This document shows positions 1 through 13,090 of a DNA stretch of 64,000 nucleotides, one piece after another. Each line of letters begins with the position of its first letter. Position 1 is the first letter of the stretch. This stretch comes from Agrypnia vestita (taxonomy: Eukaryota; Arthropoda; Insecta; Trichoptera; Phryganeidae). The stretch is from NCBI GenBank assembly GCA_016648135.1, contig JADDOH010008067.1:1-64000 (forward strand), in the 5' to 3' direction. The translations under genes and the position numbers were made by a program. The notes beneath the pieces are model-generated. The model was not told the origin of the DNA and did not search any database. It worked only from the letters and a program-made list of their open reading frames with translations.

Positions 1-2836
1 TCAGGCGTGTTGTTAATGATAAACGTGATAATATCCAGTGTTTTTTTAACGTCTCTTTTCAACTCTTTTACCTACATAGATCCTCTCAAATATTGTTTAT
101 TACAATTTTCACCTTTCATTTGAAATACTTAAAAAAATAAAATAATTATATCAACTTTTCTACCGATAAATATAAAATTTTCATTTTAAGGCCGTAGCGA
201 AAATTTGAAAATATGTAGTGCTATAGTAAAATGGTTTAAAATAAACACTTCTTAAATATATAAACATCATTTCTAAAATTGAGAATTTGCCATCTTTTAC
301 CAGATAATTATATTAAAATACTGCGGCCTGTTTCCGTCATATACATAGTGGCAGTTTTGTTTTTAAATCCCCACAGTCAAAAACGTGTTATTTAATTTTC
401 CAAAATATGATTCGCAAATTATGCAAATCCTAGTTATTTTAGCATCTCAAGTTTGATTACATTGTTATTGTTCAATTACGGTACATAAATTGTAATTTTT
501 TTTTTTTTCATTTTAAAGATGTTCCATCAGACAAGTCTCCGCTAACCCTACTCAATACTCGATTGAATGAGAAAAAGTTTTCAATGGCCCCCATACTGTT
601 GGTCACTCCCATTTCGGGTTGTGACAGTGTTCACTCGTAACTACGTCTTTATGGCGGATAACATAACATTACTGCGATTGACAGCCCGATAGAGATGTCA
701 GTGTTGCAAATGAACCATCAAAACCTCCGATACAACCTGCGCATGGAAAGGGCGCGGCGATCGAGGGGGACGAAGGTGACTGAACGAGGGAGGAGCGAGG
801 CGATGTAACGCGATATTCGGTGGCGATAAAATACCAAATAATGTAACGCGATATTCGCGTCATGAACCGTGTTGTGTGCAGAAGAAGAGATGAAGATAGC
901 TCTTTCGAAATTTTGATTTTTTTAGAATTCTATTTAACATTCAAAATATAGATATGCAAATTCAGGCTTCTTTTTTGGGGACATGGACGCGAGATAAACG
1001 TAGAAAATGAATGGCAAATCCGTCACTTGGCGCTGCAGTACTGGCTACGACGTTCCGAAGATGACAAAGCGCGCCAATTCCATCGCTAATGTGCTCTTTC
1101 ATTCCATGTCTTCCACCTGCGTCACATCCTTTCTGAAATAAAAGCGTTTTAAATCGGACCTGTGATGGTCAGGTTTATGAACTTGCAAACTTCAATGACG
1201 TATTTAGTTAAAAAGAATTTTTTTTAAAACATTTAAGTATTGAATTATTATTTTATATGCGCATATTTCCTGCTATTTGAAACCTTTAAAAGCATTAACT
1301 CGACTTAATGAAATTGAAAAATAAATTCATTATTTAATGGTGATTTGAGTCATAAATATATATTGACGACTTCGAAGATTATTCCTATAGGTTGTTGAAT
1401 GAAGTAAAAGTACTATTTTACTTACGTTTTTGATTATTTTGAATTTTGAAATTAATCAGAATTGTTATATTCGAACGCTGACAATGGTAATTCTTTAGCA
1501 GCTCTGTTTTCTGACCTGCAGTTTTTCTAGGTACATTTTGGCAATTATTTTAGCTTGACTGGTCACTCGGATATTTGATATATGAATATTTAATACTCAT
1601 GTCCGTTCCCTATTATCATTCGCCACCTGAAATCTCCAATCACGATCAATTACATTGTCAACTTTGTACATATTTATTCTAACGCGTATATATATATGTA
1701 CATCTGTCCCTATTTCACAACACTTGGAACTAAGAATCGTGTAATACACTTCAATTCTATTTTAACGATCTTTCTTGTCATTTTATAGTTGAATTCAGTA
1801 AAATTTTAATCGCCAAATTGTGGGGTCACTTTTTTTTAGGGCGAACTGAAATACATAAGTCAAAAGGTCATACTTTTCAGGAACAACAAAAAACAAATAA
1901 TAAAAAAACGTTAAATTGTTACTATATTTTCATTGATATATATAAGAGTACTGAATTAATACTAACTTGCATTTACACGTCATACGATATAATAAAAATG
2001 AATGCTTTGATTTAAATGAATAATGTTGATGTATTGAAAAAAAATCGTTTTTTGAATAACGTGTTTTAGTCTGCTAGCCATACAGTTTTTCGTCTTACTA
2101 TGTTTTTAGGTATTGATAGTTTAAGTTATCTTATGTTTTAAAATGCAGTTTTAATGAAAATGTAAATAAAACAGATAATAAAACCTTGAAACACATCTGG
2201 TCACCAACTAATGGTGAGTAAAACAAAGACCTACAAGGACAAAGCAGTTCAGTTGTAGTAATGAGTTACTTTGTAATACCCTCACAGGGTGGTTTATTTT
2301 CTAATTATCAGTATTATAGGTCTTTTTAGGTATTATGCAGTAAATTTCGAAGAGTATTGAGACACGAAATGTATATTTCATCTACGGATACAAAACTCAA
2401 AGTCACAAAGCGTCCGATTTTGTACAAAGTATAATTGTATATTCTCTACAATTAATATTGATTTTCCATCAAAATAACAGTATTGGTCTTTCTAGATTTA
2501 ATATAATGTACCACATAGACTAATGTAGAAAATAAAAATTGTTATTGTACCTACCTATCCATAGCTACTCAAATTATTTCATTGAGAAAATATGATTAAT
2601 TGGTTTATCTATTTTACGTGTTTATTTTGGACGTTTTACGTGTAAATTTGATAATTTCGAATCATAACGAGTAAGTCATAGAGGAGTATGTAAAAAGTGC
2701 CAAATTATATTAAGATACCGACAAAATTTAACCTCAGACCTCTTTAAAAAAAATCAACGGTTATTTTCCCCAGATTAAATTAAAGATTATTTAATAACCG
2801 AATTTTATGAAAAGAACTAATTATTTAAGTATATAC
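1..2836. other. AT-rich intergenic stretch, no gene seen
   Basis: I see no coding region here: open frames are short and low in complexity. A modestly GC-rich patch lies at about 690-880 and another at about 1000-1130, neither with a recognisable protein or splice pattern. The remainder is poly-A/T-rich unique or degenerate sequence. Confidence 0.6.
803..857. repeat. Pair of identical 17-bp direct repeats
   Basis: The 17-mer atgtaacgcgatattcg occurs at 803-819 and again at 841-857, 38 bp apart, inside a CpG-containing patch. Such a repeat is unlikely by chance in AT-rich DNA. It could be a duplicated factor-binding site or a fragment of an old repeat; nothing else identifies it. Confidence 0.6.
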
Positions 2837-2974
2837 AATGAATGGTCAGAAAATTAAATAAATGATCAGTATGTTCTGATCAATTATCATTTGTCAAATG
2901 AATATCACAATTTTAATAAATAAATGATAAGAATATAGGTACTGACCACTTATTTAATTTAATGACCATTCATT
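2837..2974. repeat. Imperfect hairpin with 35-bp arms
   Basis: The segment 2837-2871 is the inverse complement of 2940-2974 with about four mismatches in 35 positions and a 68-nt loop. A related partial copy of the arm (tactgaccaattaaataaa) recurs near 3016. This looks like a small AT-rich foldback MITE, without a recognisable target duplication. Confidence 0.6.
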
Positions 2975-3823
2975 TAATACCCGGAACATAAATTAAGTTA
3001 CTACAATTTATTAATAAAATACTGACCAATTAAATAAAAGCTTTTTGTGAACAGTTGATAATAGTTTTGGTTTTTCACCCTGATGAAGAAATTATTATTT
3101 TCCGTAAAAATTTGTTTTTAATAAATAAACTAAAATGGTTAAAACCAAAAATGACTAACTGCAATGTAAATATTTATATTAAAATATAAATATGTCAATC
3201 AACAAATCAAAAGCATCTTATCAAGTAACGCTGACCTCTTGTTCACTACAAAATTTTCTCGCAATTTCATACTTAATAACAGAGTGATAATGTAACGTTT
3301 CTTATAAATAAATATACATAATTAATGATAACAATTTCTGTCATGATTTGTAGGTATTAACATAATTATAGCTGTATATATTATCGTCAAGGGTATACTT
3401 TATTCGTAGTGATTTTTTCAGTACTTTACTTTAAACCTTTTAGACAGCCCTGTGTTAAGGGGTGGATGAAAGAGGGGGGCCACCATACCCAGCCTCAATT
3501 AATGATTGTACAAAATTACTTCGGTGAATATTTCATTCCCTGTGAAACAAGGTCAATTACGTCTGATGTGTTGTCACCTGTATTTTTTTACTCTGTATAA
3601 TTGCAGTTTACTTCGATTTTTTTTCGTTTTTATGGGGTTGTTTTTTGTTGTATAAAATACACGATTTTATTCAAAATATTTAAACAAAATCGAAAAGAAC
3701 GAATAAATTACAGTAGATAGAGTTATTTTAGTATTTTTAGGGTACCTCTACAATACAGCCATGGCCAAATATATAAGCTACCACTAATAAATTGACGTTT
3801 TAAAAATAACAATAGTTTTGTAA

Positions 3824-4094
3824 TATTTTCCGTCAATATATCGACCTTATTTGTAAGTCTCATTTATTAATTGATTAAAATATATTGACTATCCATTTTT
3901 TGAAAAGTACAAGGCAAATGGTAATAGTAACACACTTTTGAGACGTGGGTTCGAGTCCCGGTAGCAGTCAAAATATTTTTTCGTTGATTTGATTTTTCTG
4001 CATTTGAAAGTGGATTACTCAAAAATGGATACTATATGTCAATCAATTAATAAGTGAGACTTACAGATAAGGGCGATATATTGACGGAAAAATA
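3824..4094. repeat. Foldback repeat enclosing a tRNA-like box B
   Basis: Arms at 3824-3876 and 4041-4094 are inverse complements with only a few differences. The loop carries GGGTTCGAGTCCC at about 3947-3959, a good RNA polymerase III box B, behind a weak box A-like stretch at about 3918-3936. The interior then reads into a 'ttgatttgatttttctgcat' motif that recurs at about 4186 and, in variant form, near 27.47 and 58.35 kb. This is probably a tRNA-related SINE fragment captured within a foldback element; it is not a functional tRNA, since no cloverleaf can be drawn. Confidence 0.6.
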
Positions 4095-4232
4095 CAAGGC
4101 TGATGAGATGTAATGGTAACACACCTAGGACATAGGAGCATTAGGAGCATGATTCCCGTTAGCAGCAAGAATATTATTTTGTTGATTTGATTTTTCTGCA
4201 TTTCTTATTGATTAATAAAATTAGGTTTAAGA
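4090..4232 (+). repeat. Second direct copy of the tRNA-like unit
   Basis: This stretch repeats the interior of the preceding foldback element about 185 bp downstream. It has the same order: a 'acaaggc' start, a 'ggtaacacac' stretch, a decayed box B (gattcccgttagcag) and the same T-rich 3' motif. It is more degraded than the first copy. Confidence 0.55.
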
Positions 4233-4235
4233 TGT

Positions 4236-4625
4236 TCTTTGATTTTCACGGCTATTCAGAATATTCTGATTTGTATTTTCTTTTTTTGCCGTGTTTTTAC
4301 AACCCTTTCTACGGCACTTAATAAGCAATCTCGCCACAGATTCCGCAAAGATCGTGATCCGACAATAGATATAACATACACAACACAAGACAATTTAACT
4401 CAATACATGGTTCCGACACGGTTTTCTAACACAAAACACCCTGCTTTCAACACGGTATTGCAAACCGATACCTAACCACAACATTAACATTCATAAAAAC
4501 ACATCAGCCCTCATGATGGACCCTGTAATGGGACCCGAAACATCGGCCAGAAAGATTGTAGAAACACGGCAAAGTTTCTAACCTACCCTTCACACCCTAA
4601 GAAAACACAAACCACAAATTTTTGA
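4236..4625 (+). mobile_element. Penelope-like element 3' end with hammerhead-like core
   Basis: The block at 4510-4540 reads like the hammerhead-type terminus of a Penelope-like element: a CTCATGA (one change from CTGATGA), an extra T, a stem GGACCC/GGGACC with one mismatch and a 6-nt loop, then GAAAC. Upstream, a 78-codon open stretch (4239-4475) is rich in His/Arg/Asp and may be the frayed C-terminal coding end. I cannot identify a conserved domain in it, so the assignment rests mainly on the terminus. Confidence 0.45.
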
Positions 4626-5460
4626 TCAAGTTTATCCTTCATTTCGTGAAATATTATTCATTAGTTTTTTATTTTCTTAAGTTTCCTGTGAAAGCAAAAT
4701 AAATTAAGAACCCCAATACTTTGTTTCAGAATTTCATCTTCTCCAATTGCCGAATAAACAAATACCACGTTAGGTCTTTGTTTTCCTCTTCTAATCTAAA
4801 GGATCGTCTTTATTCTGTTTACAATACTTACTCAAATCCGGTATTATGTTTCTTAACCTTTTGTTTGCGGGTTAACATTTCTCCTATCGAGCGGCGAGAT
4901 TTATTTTGGAAAACGTAGTCTCGAGTTCGTAGACATTTTGCTCTTCGTTGGGGTGGCGCAGGCGAACCGATACAATTTTACTGAGATAACACGAGCAACA
5001 ATATAATATCTTTCAATATAGCAACTTTCGCAAGATCACAAATATAACTTTACATCAGCGGTGTGCAGTCAATTCTTTGAATTAAAGAAAACTTTAATAA
5101 AATATATAAATTTGAGTGGTTTCTTGACGCAGTCATTGACTTCTTCAACACATCTTGATGACTTAATATGAAAGCACTTGGCTTAATATGAAAATTTCAC
5201 AAGCGCTTATGAAGAATAATTATGTGACACATAGGTATTTAAAAAATAAAATTGAATAAATATCTCTAATTACTCCAATCACCAATTTAAATACTTTTAT
5301 TATCATATGACTAAGATTAAAACAAAAATAAAAATAACCTAAGCCACTTAGTGGCGGTAACGTACAAGAATCAAAAAAAAAAATGTATTTCTACCAACGT
5401 TAAACATTAACGCTACTAAAGTCTTATTATTAATGTAACCTAAAGTCTTAAAGTCCTAAA
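4626..5460. other. Intergenic stretch, nothing recognised
   Basis: No gene, RNA or clear repeat is visible. A 65-codon open frame near 4721 has no recognisable motif and ordinary AT-rich composition. Confidence 0.55.
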
Positions 5461-5840
5461 GGCTAGCGGCCTTTGAAATGTGGTACTACAGGCGCATGGC
5501 GAGGATCCATTGGTCTGAACATATCCGAAACGATGAGGTGTTGAGCAGGGTGGGCGAAAAGAGGCGGCTCCTTAACAGAATCGCCCAACAGCGAGCAATT
5601 TGGATAGGCCATAATATAAGGCAGCCGGGCCTGCTTTTAACCATCGTCGAGGGAAATGTTGAAGGCAACAATCGTAGAGGCCGCCCGAGATTAAGCTACG
5701 TAGACCAGATTATCGGAGTTGTGCGCTGTAGCACCTACCAAGAGATGAAGAGCCTGGCAGGTGACAGAAAGGAGTAGAGAGGGCGAGTGCTTGTTGCGAG
5801 GGCAGACCAATCCTAGGATTACGATCCAAAAAAAAAAGTC
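5461..5840 (+). pseudogene. LINE reverse transcriptase C-terminal tail (5'-truncated)
   Basis: An open stretch of about 99 codons (5478-5777) encodes the extreme C-terminus of a non-LTR retrotransposon polyprotein, after the polymerase domain. Recognisable motifs are an IHWSEHIRNDEVL block, an IGHNIR block and a RRGRPRLSYVDQI block, which in such elements follow the reverse transcriptase. The stop is followed by about 50 bp of 3' UTR (ending cctaggattacgatcc) and an A-run at about 5828-5837, as expected for a retrotransposed 3' end. The same sequence on the opposite strand at 23.08-23.50 kb shares the coding part and the 3' UTR end, so this is a dispersed family. No catalytic residues remain. 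Confidence 0.8.
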
Positions 5841-8244
5841 TTAGACGACATTGTTATCGCAACTTTCACTCACTGCCAAAAATATATAGTAAAAGCATAT
5901 CACTTTTGATGGTTTATACATAGAATTTTTTCAAGTTGTTTTTTAATATCGTTTTATTTCAAAATATATGTTTAAATACCTTTCAAAGTGCAAGTGATCT
6001 GACTGCGTGCGCCTGCTAAACGTGCTGAACTCAATTTAATATTAAATTTACCATTACCAAAATACAACATGGTAGAAAATCGAGAAATGAAAAAAAAAGA
6101 ACAGCCTATGTTCCCAAAGCTCTACAAACAATTCTGACTGCTTCTCGTATAATTTGAATTTAATATATATATATATATATAAAAGAAATCCACTTTGATT
6201 TTTTTAAAATAATATCACTAAAATTGAATAAGAAGCCTGATTACTTCTAGCCTGATAGCGAAATTCTTCCAAACCACCATTGAAGGTATTTTTTTGTGTA
6301 TTTCGCAGGCTTAAAAAAATCACACAAATGTATTGTGATCTCATATGAAACCGAGTTCAGAATCATTGGTATGACTAGCCAATGCCATGTCTTTTGGATA
6401 TCGAGGCCGCATATTTCCGATTGCATTTGACTGCATTAGATAAAAAAAATAGTAGAAATACCATGAGAAAGTTCCCTAGCAATATAGGGATCACTCCTAA
6501 TCTATTCTTAAACAATAGATTGTACAACTGAACAACCAATAAATGTACATACATATCCGTACTGATGTGGAAAATAAAAAAAATATTATTAAAATTATGT
6601 AAACATATAATTGTACTTATATTTATTCTAGTAAACGAGAATTTTTTTTCAAAAGGCTTTTATTTAACGCAAGGGACGCGCACTGTACTGGGGCGGGGTT
6701 CATTTCACCCAAGGGGTAAGTGGATGTGTAAAGAGAGAGGCATGCGGCTACTGTTAGGGGATTCTAGAAAATATAAGGGTTATAAGAAGAACGGTACACA
6801 AAAATCATCGCAATATTCCACAGTCAAGAGGTCGCTTGCATGAATGACGTTATTCCAATTACGTGATGTAGAACAAAAAATAATTTTGCCAGTAATTATA
6901 ATTCATAGAAGTTATTATAACACCCTCGAATGTTAAGTACTATAGATTCCGTTCCAAAAAAAAAGATTTGACATTGACTCGTGTAAGCAGTACAATACCT
7001 GCGTATTGTTGAAATAAATTCTACATATACTCGTAATTCAAATTGTCACTCGACAACGTTCGTCCACTTTACACTCCTAGCAATTAAGTGAAGTAATGTT
7101 GCCAGCCATTTGGCTATCTTTCTTCAATAATGACTAGTTTGGATGAGTGCACCAATACCTAGTCCACGTGTCTCTCCATCCTAGTTTCAACTTATTATTT
7201 TATATTTTAAATATATTTAATTTTAGCCGTGCTGCCCCACAATTTTTTAAATATCTTAAGACCTGTGTATGTGAAAGGTCTTTGACCATAAGAAGTGTAC
7301 GTTCTTGATGTTTCGTGTACAAAAAGTAGAATAACTCTAGCACATATTCTTGCGTATATCAGACCTAAAGTTCATATATTCTTTTAGTTATTGGGATTGT
7401 ATGAATTGAATTGAAAATAGTTTTTTGAGCGGTTACCAATGGATTGATTGCATTCGTAGTCACTCATTCACTTAACATTAGATCGTGTTCGATGAGAAAT
7501 TGGCATAATTCTCGTTGGTGGTTTTTAAATGATAAAGATATGGAATGTTTCTCATGTTTTTAGAGAAAGAGGTGTCTTAAAAATCTATTTGAAATGAATT
7601 ACTTAATATGACTCCATCATCATTATTACTGAGATCTAAATATTTGATTTCGCCGATGTGTTCGATATAAGAGCAATGACGAGATGCTGTTGAAGCAATC
7701 ATGGACTTACATATTAAATTGAACAGAGCTGTTAATAGTATGTCCTCTGTATTCTAGCTTTTACAATAATTAATAGATGTACCTATAATGAAAATTTTGA
7801 TATTCCATTACATTTACCAAAGGCTAACAATTGAAAGATTATCGTTTTATGTGAGAAGATTTTTTTTAATGTGCGTAACGTCAACCATATAACAACATAA
7901 ATCATATAATGGTGTATTTACTTTTGCGGTTTTATCTAGCTGTAAGACCGTTTTTGTATTATTTTTTTTAACAAGCTCCTGTCAGGTATTAAATTTTTTA
8001 AATGGATCCTAGATCATTAAGCCATTTATTTCTTGCGAGATTTTATCATCATTACCTGTTTTCTATTTTGTGCTGGATGAAAACCGTTTAAGCCCCTGTC
8101 ACTTTTTTCTATTCATAGTTATTGGCTTCCCTGTTATTCCATAGAATTTTATGATTTTTCAGTCCAGGGGGGGGGGGTATTTTCATTATCTGAATGATGA
8201 GACCTGCCTATTACTATTACATTTTGTTGGCTAAATATATCAAA
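5841..8244. other. Intergenic stretch with an (AT)n run
   Basis: AT-rich DNA without a supported gene. A short (AT)n microsatellite lies at about 6161-6181. A 92-codon frame at 6565-6843 crosses a slightly GC-richer patch but shows no domain. A G-run lies at about 8167-8177. Confidence 0.55.
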
Positions 8245-8763
8245 CTAGCTGTACCCGCGCGGATTCGCACGCGCAGATTTTTAGAACACTGTTTGGATCG
8301 TCATAAAACTTTCGCGAACTTTCTAGAATATTCTCTTTCCAGAACTTTCAAGAAATTCGAATGTACAGAAACCTTCTAGATACACCGACACATTCCGCCA
8401 CTCAGTTTAGAACCTTATAGAACTTTCGGGAATTTTATAGAACCTTCTCCTTCGAGAAATTTCTATACCAGATTTTTTCGGAACCTTCTAGACTCACTGA
8501 CACAGTCAGCGCGCCTATTTTACAACAATCTGAAGCATTTACGGCCTTCCCATAACAAAACAATGTGCTAGAAAGCACATTTTCGTGACCTACTCCCACC
8601 CACGCACAGCCACCCCCACCAAATTCGCATATTTTCGATGTGACACCAAGGGCTATCCACCACCATAACCACTGGTGGGTGGTTCTGGCTGGTTGTGGAG
8701 AAAACTTGGCGGATAGGGAAACACGGGTTTCTTTATATATATATATTATATATATATATATAG

Positions 8764-8801
<38 letters not shown>

Positions 8802-8808
8802 GTATTGA
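8245..8808 (-). mobile_element. Non-autonomous Helitron, copy A
   Basis: Read on the minus strand the element starts with TC (complement of 8807-8808) and ends in CTAG (8245-8248). It is flanked by A and T as Helitrons require, and has a GC-rich potential hairpin just before the CTAG end (GCGTGC...CGCGCGGG). It encodes no Rep/helicase. Two further copies lie at 11283-11790 (same orientation) and 23614-24114 (opposite), with matching length and internal motifs, including the palindromic gtgctagaaagcac. This copy has an expanded (TA)n tract at its 5' end (about 8735-8805), which makes it longer than its sisters. Confidence 0.75.
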
Positions 8809-11282
8809 TTATCATCTTTTAAGATCTTTGTTTTACTAAAAACCCGAAAAATCATTAATTAATGATATATATGAAATAAAATGCACTTAAAAAATAAAAC
8901 GATCAGACTACGTATATAAATCGTATATGCAATGAAATCATATACCTACTTATTTGTTACAGGTAAGTTAATAGAGTAGCTTGTTGATGTGGTGGTTATG
9001 ACACTCGTCTAGCGATTCTGTGTTCAGTTGTTTTTATTTTGAAGCACAAGCGTTTAGGTCAATCAAAAAATTGTAAGAAAATTGATGCGACACGTATTCC
9101 GTGTTGGCATCCCTATTTAAAAAAAAAGTATGGAGTTCGAGACCACCACCGTGTACTTGTTTATTAATTCTTGGTCTAAGAGCTTGAAAGGCTTTAGCAT
9201 AAACTGAAAAAAAACGCTTTATTATAATATTTAATGGTTTTACAGGCTCCATAGCGGAAGCATGTTTGTCTTTACTCACGTGAAATATTCAATTTCTCCC
9301 CTTCCACTTTCATGATGGATCACCCCGACACCCTCGCCGTATTCTAATGACACCGTAATCCAGGACAACATTAATTTCTTTCACATGGAGACTAGGAAGC
9401 ACTTCATAAATTGTATGGAATACCGCCATTACCTTCGTAACTCTCGCGGCGTTAATTAATTATTTTTCTAAGCGTTTCGGGACCAAAACGGCGTTTAAAA
9501 ATATTTGAAAGGGCTGTGTATCTGATACTTTTTGCACTTGTACCTGTAGACTTATTTACGAAGTGCCAGTAGTAGACTTAGTTGTCCTTGGATCCTTGAT
9601 CCTTGGATCCCCGCCTTCTACACTTGGGTAGTGGATTTTAAAAATCGTGCAACTTGTCAATTTAATACAAAATATGTACTTTATTTTGTATTACTAGTAC
9701 ATTGTTTCTAAGATTCCAAACATAAAAAATTATTATAGGGCATATTATTTTCATATTATGTTTTAACATTGTATTTAATGTCGCGAATTCAGGGTCAAAT
9801 TGATGCTATGCTGTTTATTAAGACATAAATCGATTGAATAAATGCGCTAGGACTAAGATATTTTAAACATTTGAGAAAAAAATGTTTTCATGACAAAAAA
9901 CAACAATAAAATATATTTTAGTTTAAGTTTTAACACTTTTTAGTTTTTTAAAAAATATTTTTAATCGAGTGCTTTTTGATGATAAATGTTTGCTTAAGTG
10001 ATGGATTTTTGGATTATATTTATAGTTAGTTACCTGTATAAGAGATTCAGATGTCTGATCTAAGCATTCTCATAAATTTATAAACCACGAGGTTAGATTT
10101 TAAACCTGAAAACGTCTTTAAAAGCGGTGCCAGGTAATTGTGAATTGATAAATTAATTGATTGATTAAAGTATTAATTATTAATTAATTAATTAATTGAC
10201 CAAAGTAAATTCAGTTATTGTTGAAATAATTTCAAATTTATGCTACTCGGCTAAAAATAAACATAAGTCTACTAACTTAGTTACGTTTTAAAGGCAAAGA
10301 TAAAAGTTTGTGTCAGTATATTTACAATTCATAGAGGTCGGACATGGCAAACTGTGCAAACGATTATGTGAAATGCGCACAAAGTGAAACCACGATTTTC
10401 GATAACCTAGAATCGATACGTGTCTATAAACGGGATCACATTTCAGAGACTAATTAAAAAAACTAAGCGTACATGTTGTCAGGGTAATTTCCTTTAGTTT
10501 TATTCTGGTTGGAGTTCTCCACAAGGAAAACTTAAAGGTACAGTATGATACCAGGCTGTAAATTTTGACAAAGTATAAGGTGATTGGTTTAAGAGTTTAA
10601 TTAAATCTTTAAAATGAAATAAAAACACACAAAAGTTGTTGTCATGGACATGGTATTGGCTTTTTTATTGAAAAGAAAAATTATTGCATTAATGTGTAAA
10701 TTTGATATCAATATCACAATATTCGAAATAAATTTGGACAATTTGTTAGCGTTTTTATGTTGTAAGTCTTTTCATGGTGAAATGGCAAACAAAAATCAGC
10801 TGTCAGATATCAGATTGGCTCTCGCGGAATAATAAAATACACCCTATGTTTAAACACTAATAGCATAAAATTATCTTGGCCATTACGATAATTTTTACGT
10901 GTTTTATTTCACGTATTACTACAGAATCGACCTGAATATATTCATTTAAGTTACATGGTTGCTTTCTATATTAAATTCCTCAAATATAGGGAAACCTGCT
11001 CCCGCTAGGTCTAGCTGACTAGGTCTGAATAGAGAAGGGATGAAGGTCTTGTGAAAATCCGGTGCGGTGGGAGGCATTAAAATAAGGTTCTTTGACCGAA
11101 ACCACGTCGATCGCTGACTTTTCTTTGTTTGATAATGCATGATGTCGCATAAATATCAGAATTCCTTGTTCATTCCACAAACTAACAATATACAGTGACA
11201 TGATCTAACGTTAATTTATCGGTATACAACCGGGTGGCACGGCTGGTTCCAATACATTTGACTTGTTAATTTTAAACAATTA
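8809..11282. other. Intergenic stretch, weak tRNA-like remnant only
   Basis: No supported gene. Around 8985-9035 the segment gtggtggttatgacactcg resembles the 5' part of a tRNA-derived SINE but no box B follows. A small duplicated 'ccttggatcc' occurs near 9591-9610. A mildly GC-rich patch at about 9290-9480 and an ATTA-repeat-rich patch near 10140-10200 are otherwise unexplained. Confidence 0.5.
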
Positions 11283-11790
11283 CTAGCTGTACCCCCGCGG
11301 CTTCGCAGGCGTAGATTATTAGAACACTGTTAGGATCGTCATAGAACTTTCGCGAAACTTCTAGAACATTCTCCTTCCAGAACTTTCAAGAAATTCGAAT
11401 GTACAGGAACCTTCTAGGCATACCGACACATTCCGCCATTCAGTTTAGAACCTTATAGAACTTTCGAGAATTTTCTAAAACCTTCTCCTTCCAGAATTTT
11501 CTAGAGCAGGTTTTTCCGGAACCTTCTAGACTCACCGATATAGTCAGCGTGCCTATTTTGAAACAATCTGAAGCATTTGCGGCCATCCCATAACAAAACA
11601 ATGTGCTAGAAAGCACATTTTCGTCACCCACTCCCACCCACGCACAGTCACCCTACCAAACTCGCATATTTTCGATGTGACACCAAGGGCTATCCACCAC
11701 TATAACCACCGGTGGGTGGTTGTGGCTGGTTGTGGAGAAAACTTGGCGGATAGGGAAACACGGGTTTCTTTTTATATATATTTGTATTGA
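11283..11790 (-). mobile_element. Non-autonomous Helitron, copy B
   Basis: This copy matches the elements at 8245-8808 and 23614-24114 along its length. On the minus strand it ends in CTAG at 11283-11286, followed by T (A at 11282 on the plus strand), after a GC-rich hairpin-forming stretch. Its TC start is at 11789-11790, although the expected flanking A is not preserved. No coding capacity is present. Its 5' (TA)n tract is short compared with copy A. Confidence 0.75.
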
Positions 11791-12500
11791 ATGATTAATA
11801 TATCTTAAGCATACGCACGGGGTGACCTCTTCCACTGGGGTCCAACTCCATTTCCTAAAGAACAGGTTAAGTCCACCTCTGTAAATTTTGTATTCTGTAG
11901 TTTTTATACATATTTATTTATTTCATATTAACTGACTTTATCCTTCTAATAAAATCGAGTGTCATTTCATGATGAGCGTGCTTTTTATATAATTTTCGTT
12001 TTCATAAAAACAAATATAACTCGAATTATAGCAAACTTACACTTATTAATTTTAGTGGTGCAATTTGAAAATTCATAGATGTATTGTAGAATTTAAGTTT
12101 TGGCTAAATTTTTTTTGTCTAATTGTAAATATTTAAATATTACATGTTTTTATTGAATTTAAAGATATTAACATGTTAATGTTTAATTCAGAACAATCCA
12201 TCATAATAATTATGTTCCATATAATTTTCAATAAAAATGAACTTTGAAATATTTAATTGTTTATACTTACTCATAAATCATATTTTGACCTTAAAAATAA
12301 AATTTGTAATTCTTATTTTGCTGGATTAGATCAGCGCTGAGGTAAACACTTTTGATTTTCAATATATGGATGTTGGTACATTAATTAATTATCACATTTA
12401 GCCATTTTCTAGGAACATTATAATTTTTTTTTAACATACAGATTATTAACAAATCGTAAATAATCCTGATAGATGGTTGAACTTTGATTGATGATAACAC
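11791..12500. other. Intergenic stretch, nothing recognised
   Basis: Very AT-rich DNA with no open frame, RNA gene or repeat structure that I can support. Confidence 0.55.
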
Positions 12501-12640
12501 GTGCTTGTTGGTCTAGAAGTTAAAACACTTGCCTAGTGATCCAGGGATTGCAGGTTAAATCCTTACTTCAGGCCATCCAGATTGTTTTTCTTATAATTAA
12601 TATTAAGAATTATGTTGCAAATTAACAAATATAATTTAGA
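12500..12640 (+). repeat. tRNA-derived SINE-like fragment
   Basis: A box A-like stretch (ttggtctagaagttaaaac, about 12509-12527) and a box B-like stretch (gcaggttaaatcc, about 12550-12562) are spaced as in tRNA-derived SINEs, and are followed by a T-rich region. The intervening sequence does not fold as a real tRNA, so this is read as a SINE head. Confidence 0.45.
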
Positions 12641-12989
12641 GTTTTATGAAGTCAAGAGTTGTTTTTTAAATCGACTATTATAAAATGATACCAAGCATGT
12701 AAAAATTTCAGAATATTTCATTTTCTATGTAACAATGTTCATCACTAATGCTACAAGATTTTGTAAAAAATGTCGAGGTTCAGATTAAGTTTAAAAAAAA
12801 TGCATAATTATGTATGTAAAAATGTGCGTCACTTACGCTACCAAATGCCGCAAATAATGATGAGAAAAAAATAAATTATTATCTATGATACAATGTCTGT
12901 CAGTAACGCTTCCAAGACGCTACGCTAGACTGCGCTTTTCTCACAGTCTTAACTCTCAACCGAAATGTATACTCGTTGTACGTCATATA

Positions 12990-13090
12990 TTAATTAAAAC
13001 AAAACACACTATTTAAACCGCTATATATTGAATTATCAAAATATTTCTTGGCAAATGGTCCCTTCATCAGAAAACAATGCATACTAAAAA
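12990..13090 (-). mobile_element. Repeat terminus with decayed hammerhead-like core
   Basis: On the minus strand, CTGATGA (complement of 13064-13070) is followed by an extra A, a weak GGGACC-led stem and GAAA (complement of 13044-13047). This is the same layout as the better preserved termini near 20.56, 30.24, 33.95 and 54.0 kb. The stem is no longer well paired. Probably an old Penelope-like terminus. Confidence 0.4.

Noticed and set aside
3918..3975. Possible tRNA gene (good box B)
   Set aside because: No acceptor or anticodon stem can be formed around the box, and the unit is repeated with decay; it is SINE-like.
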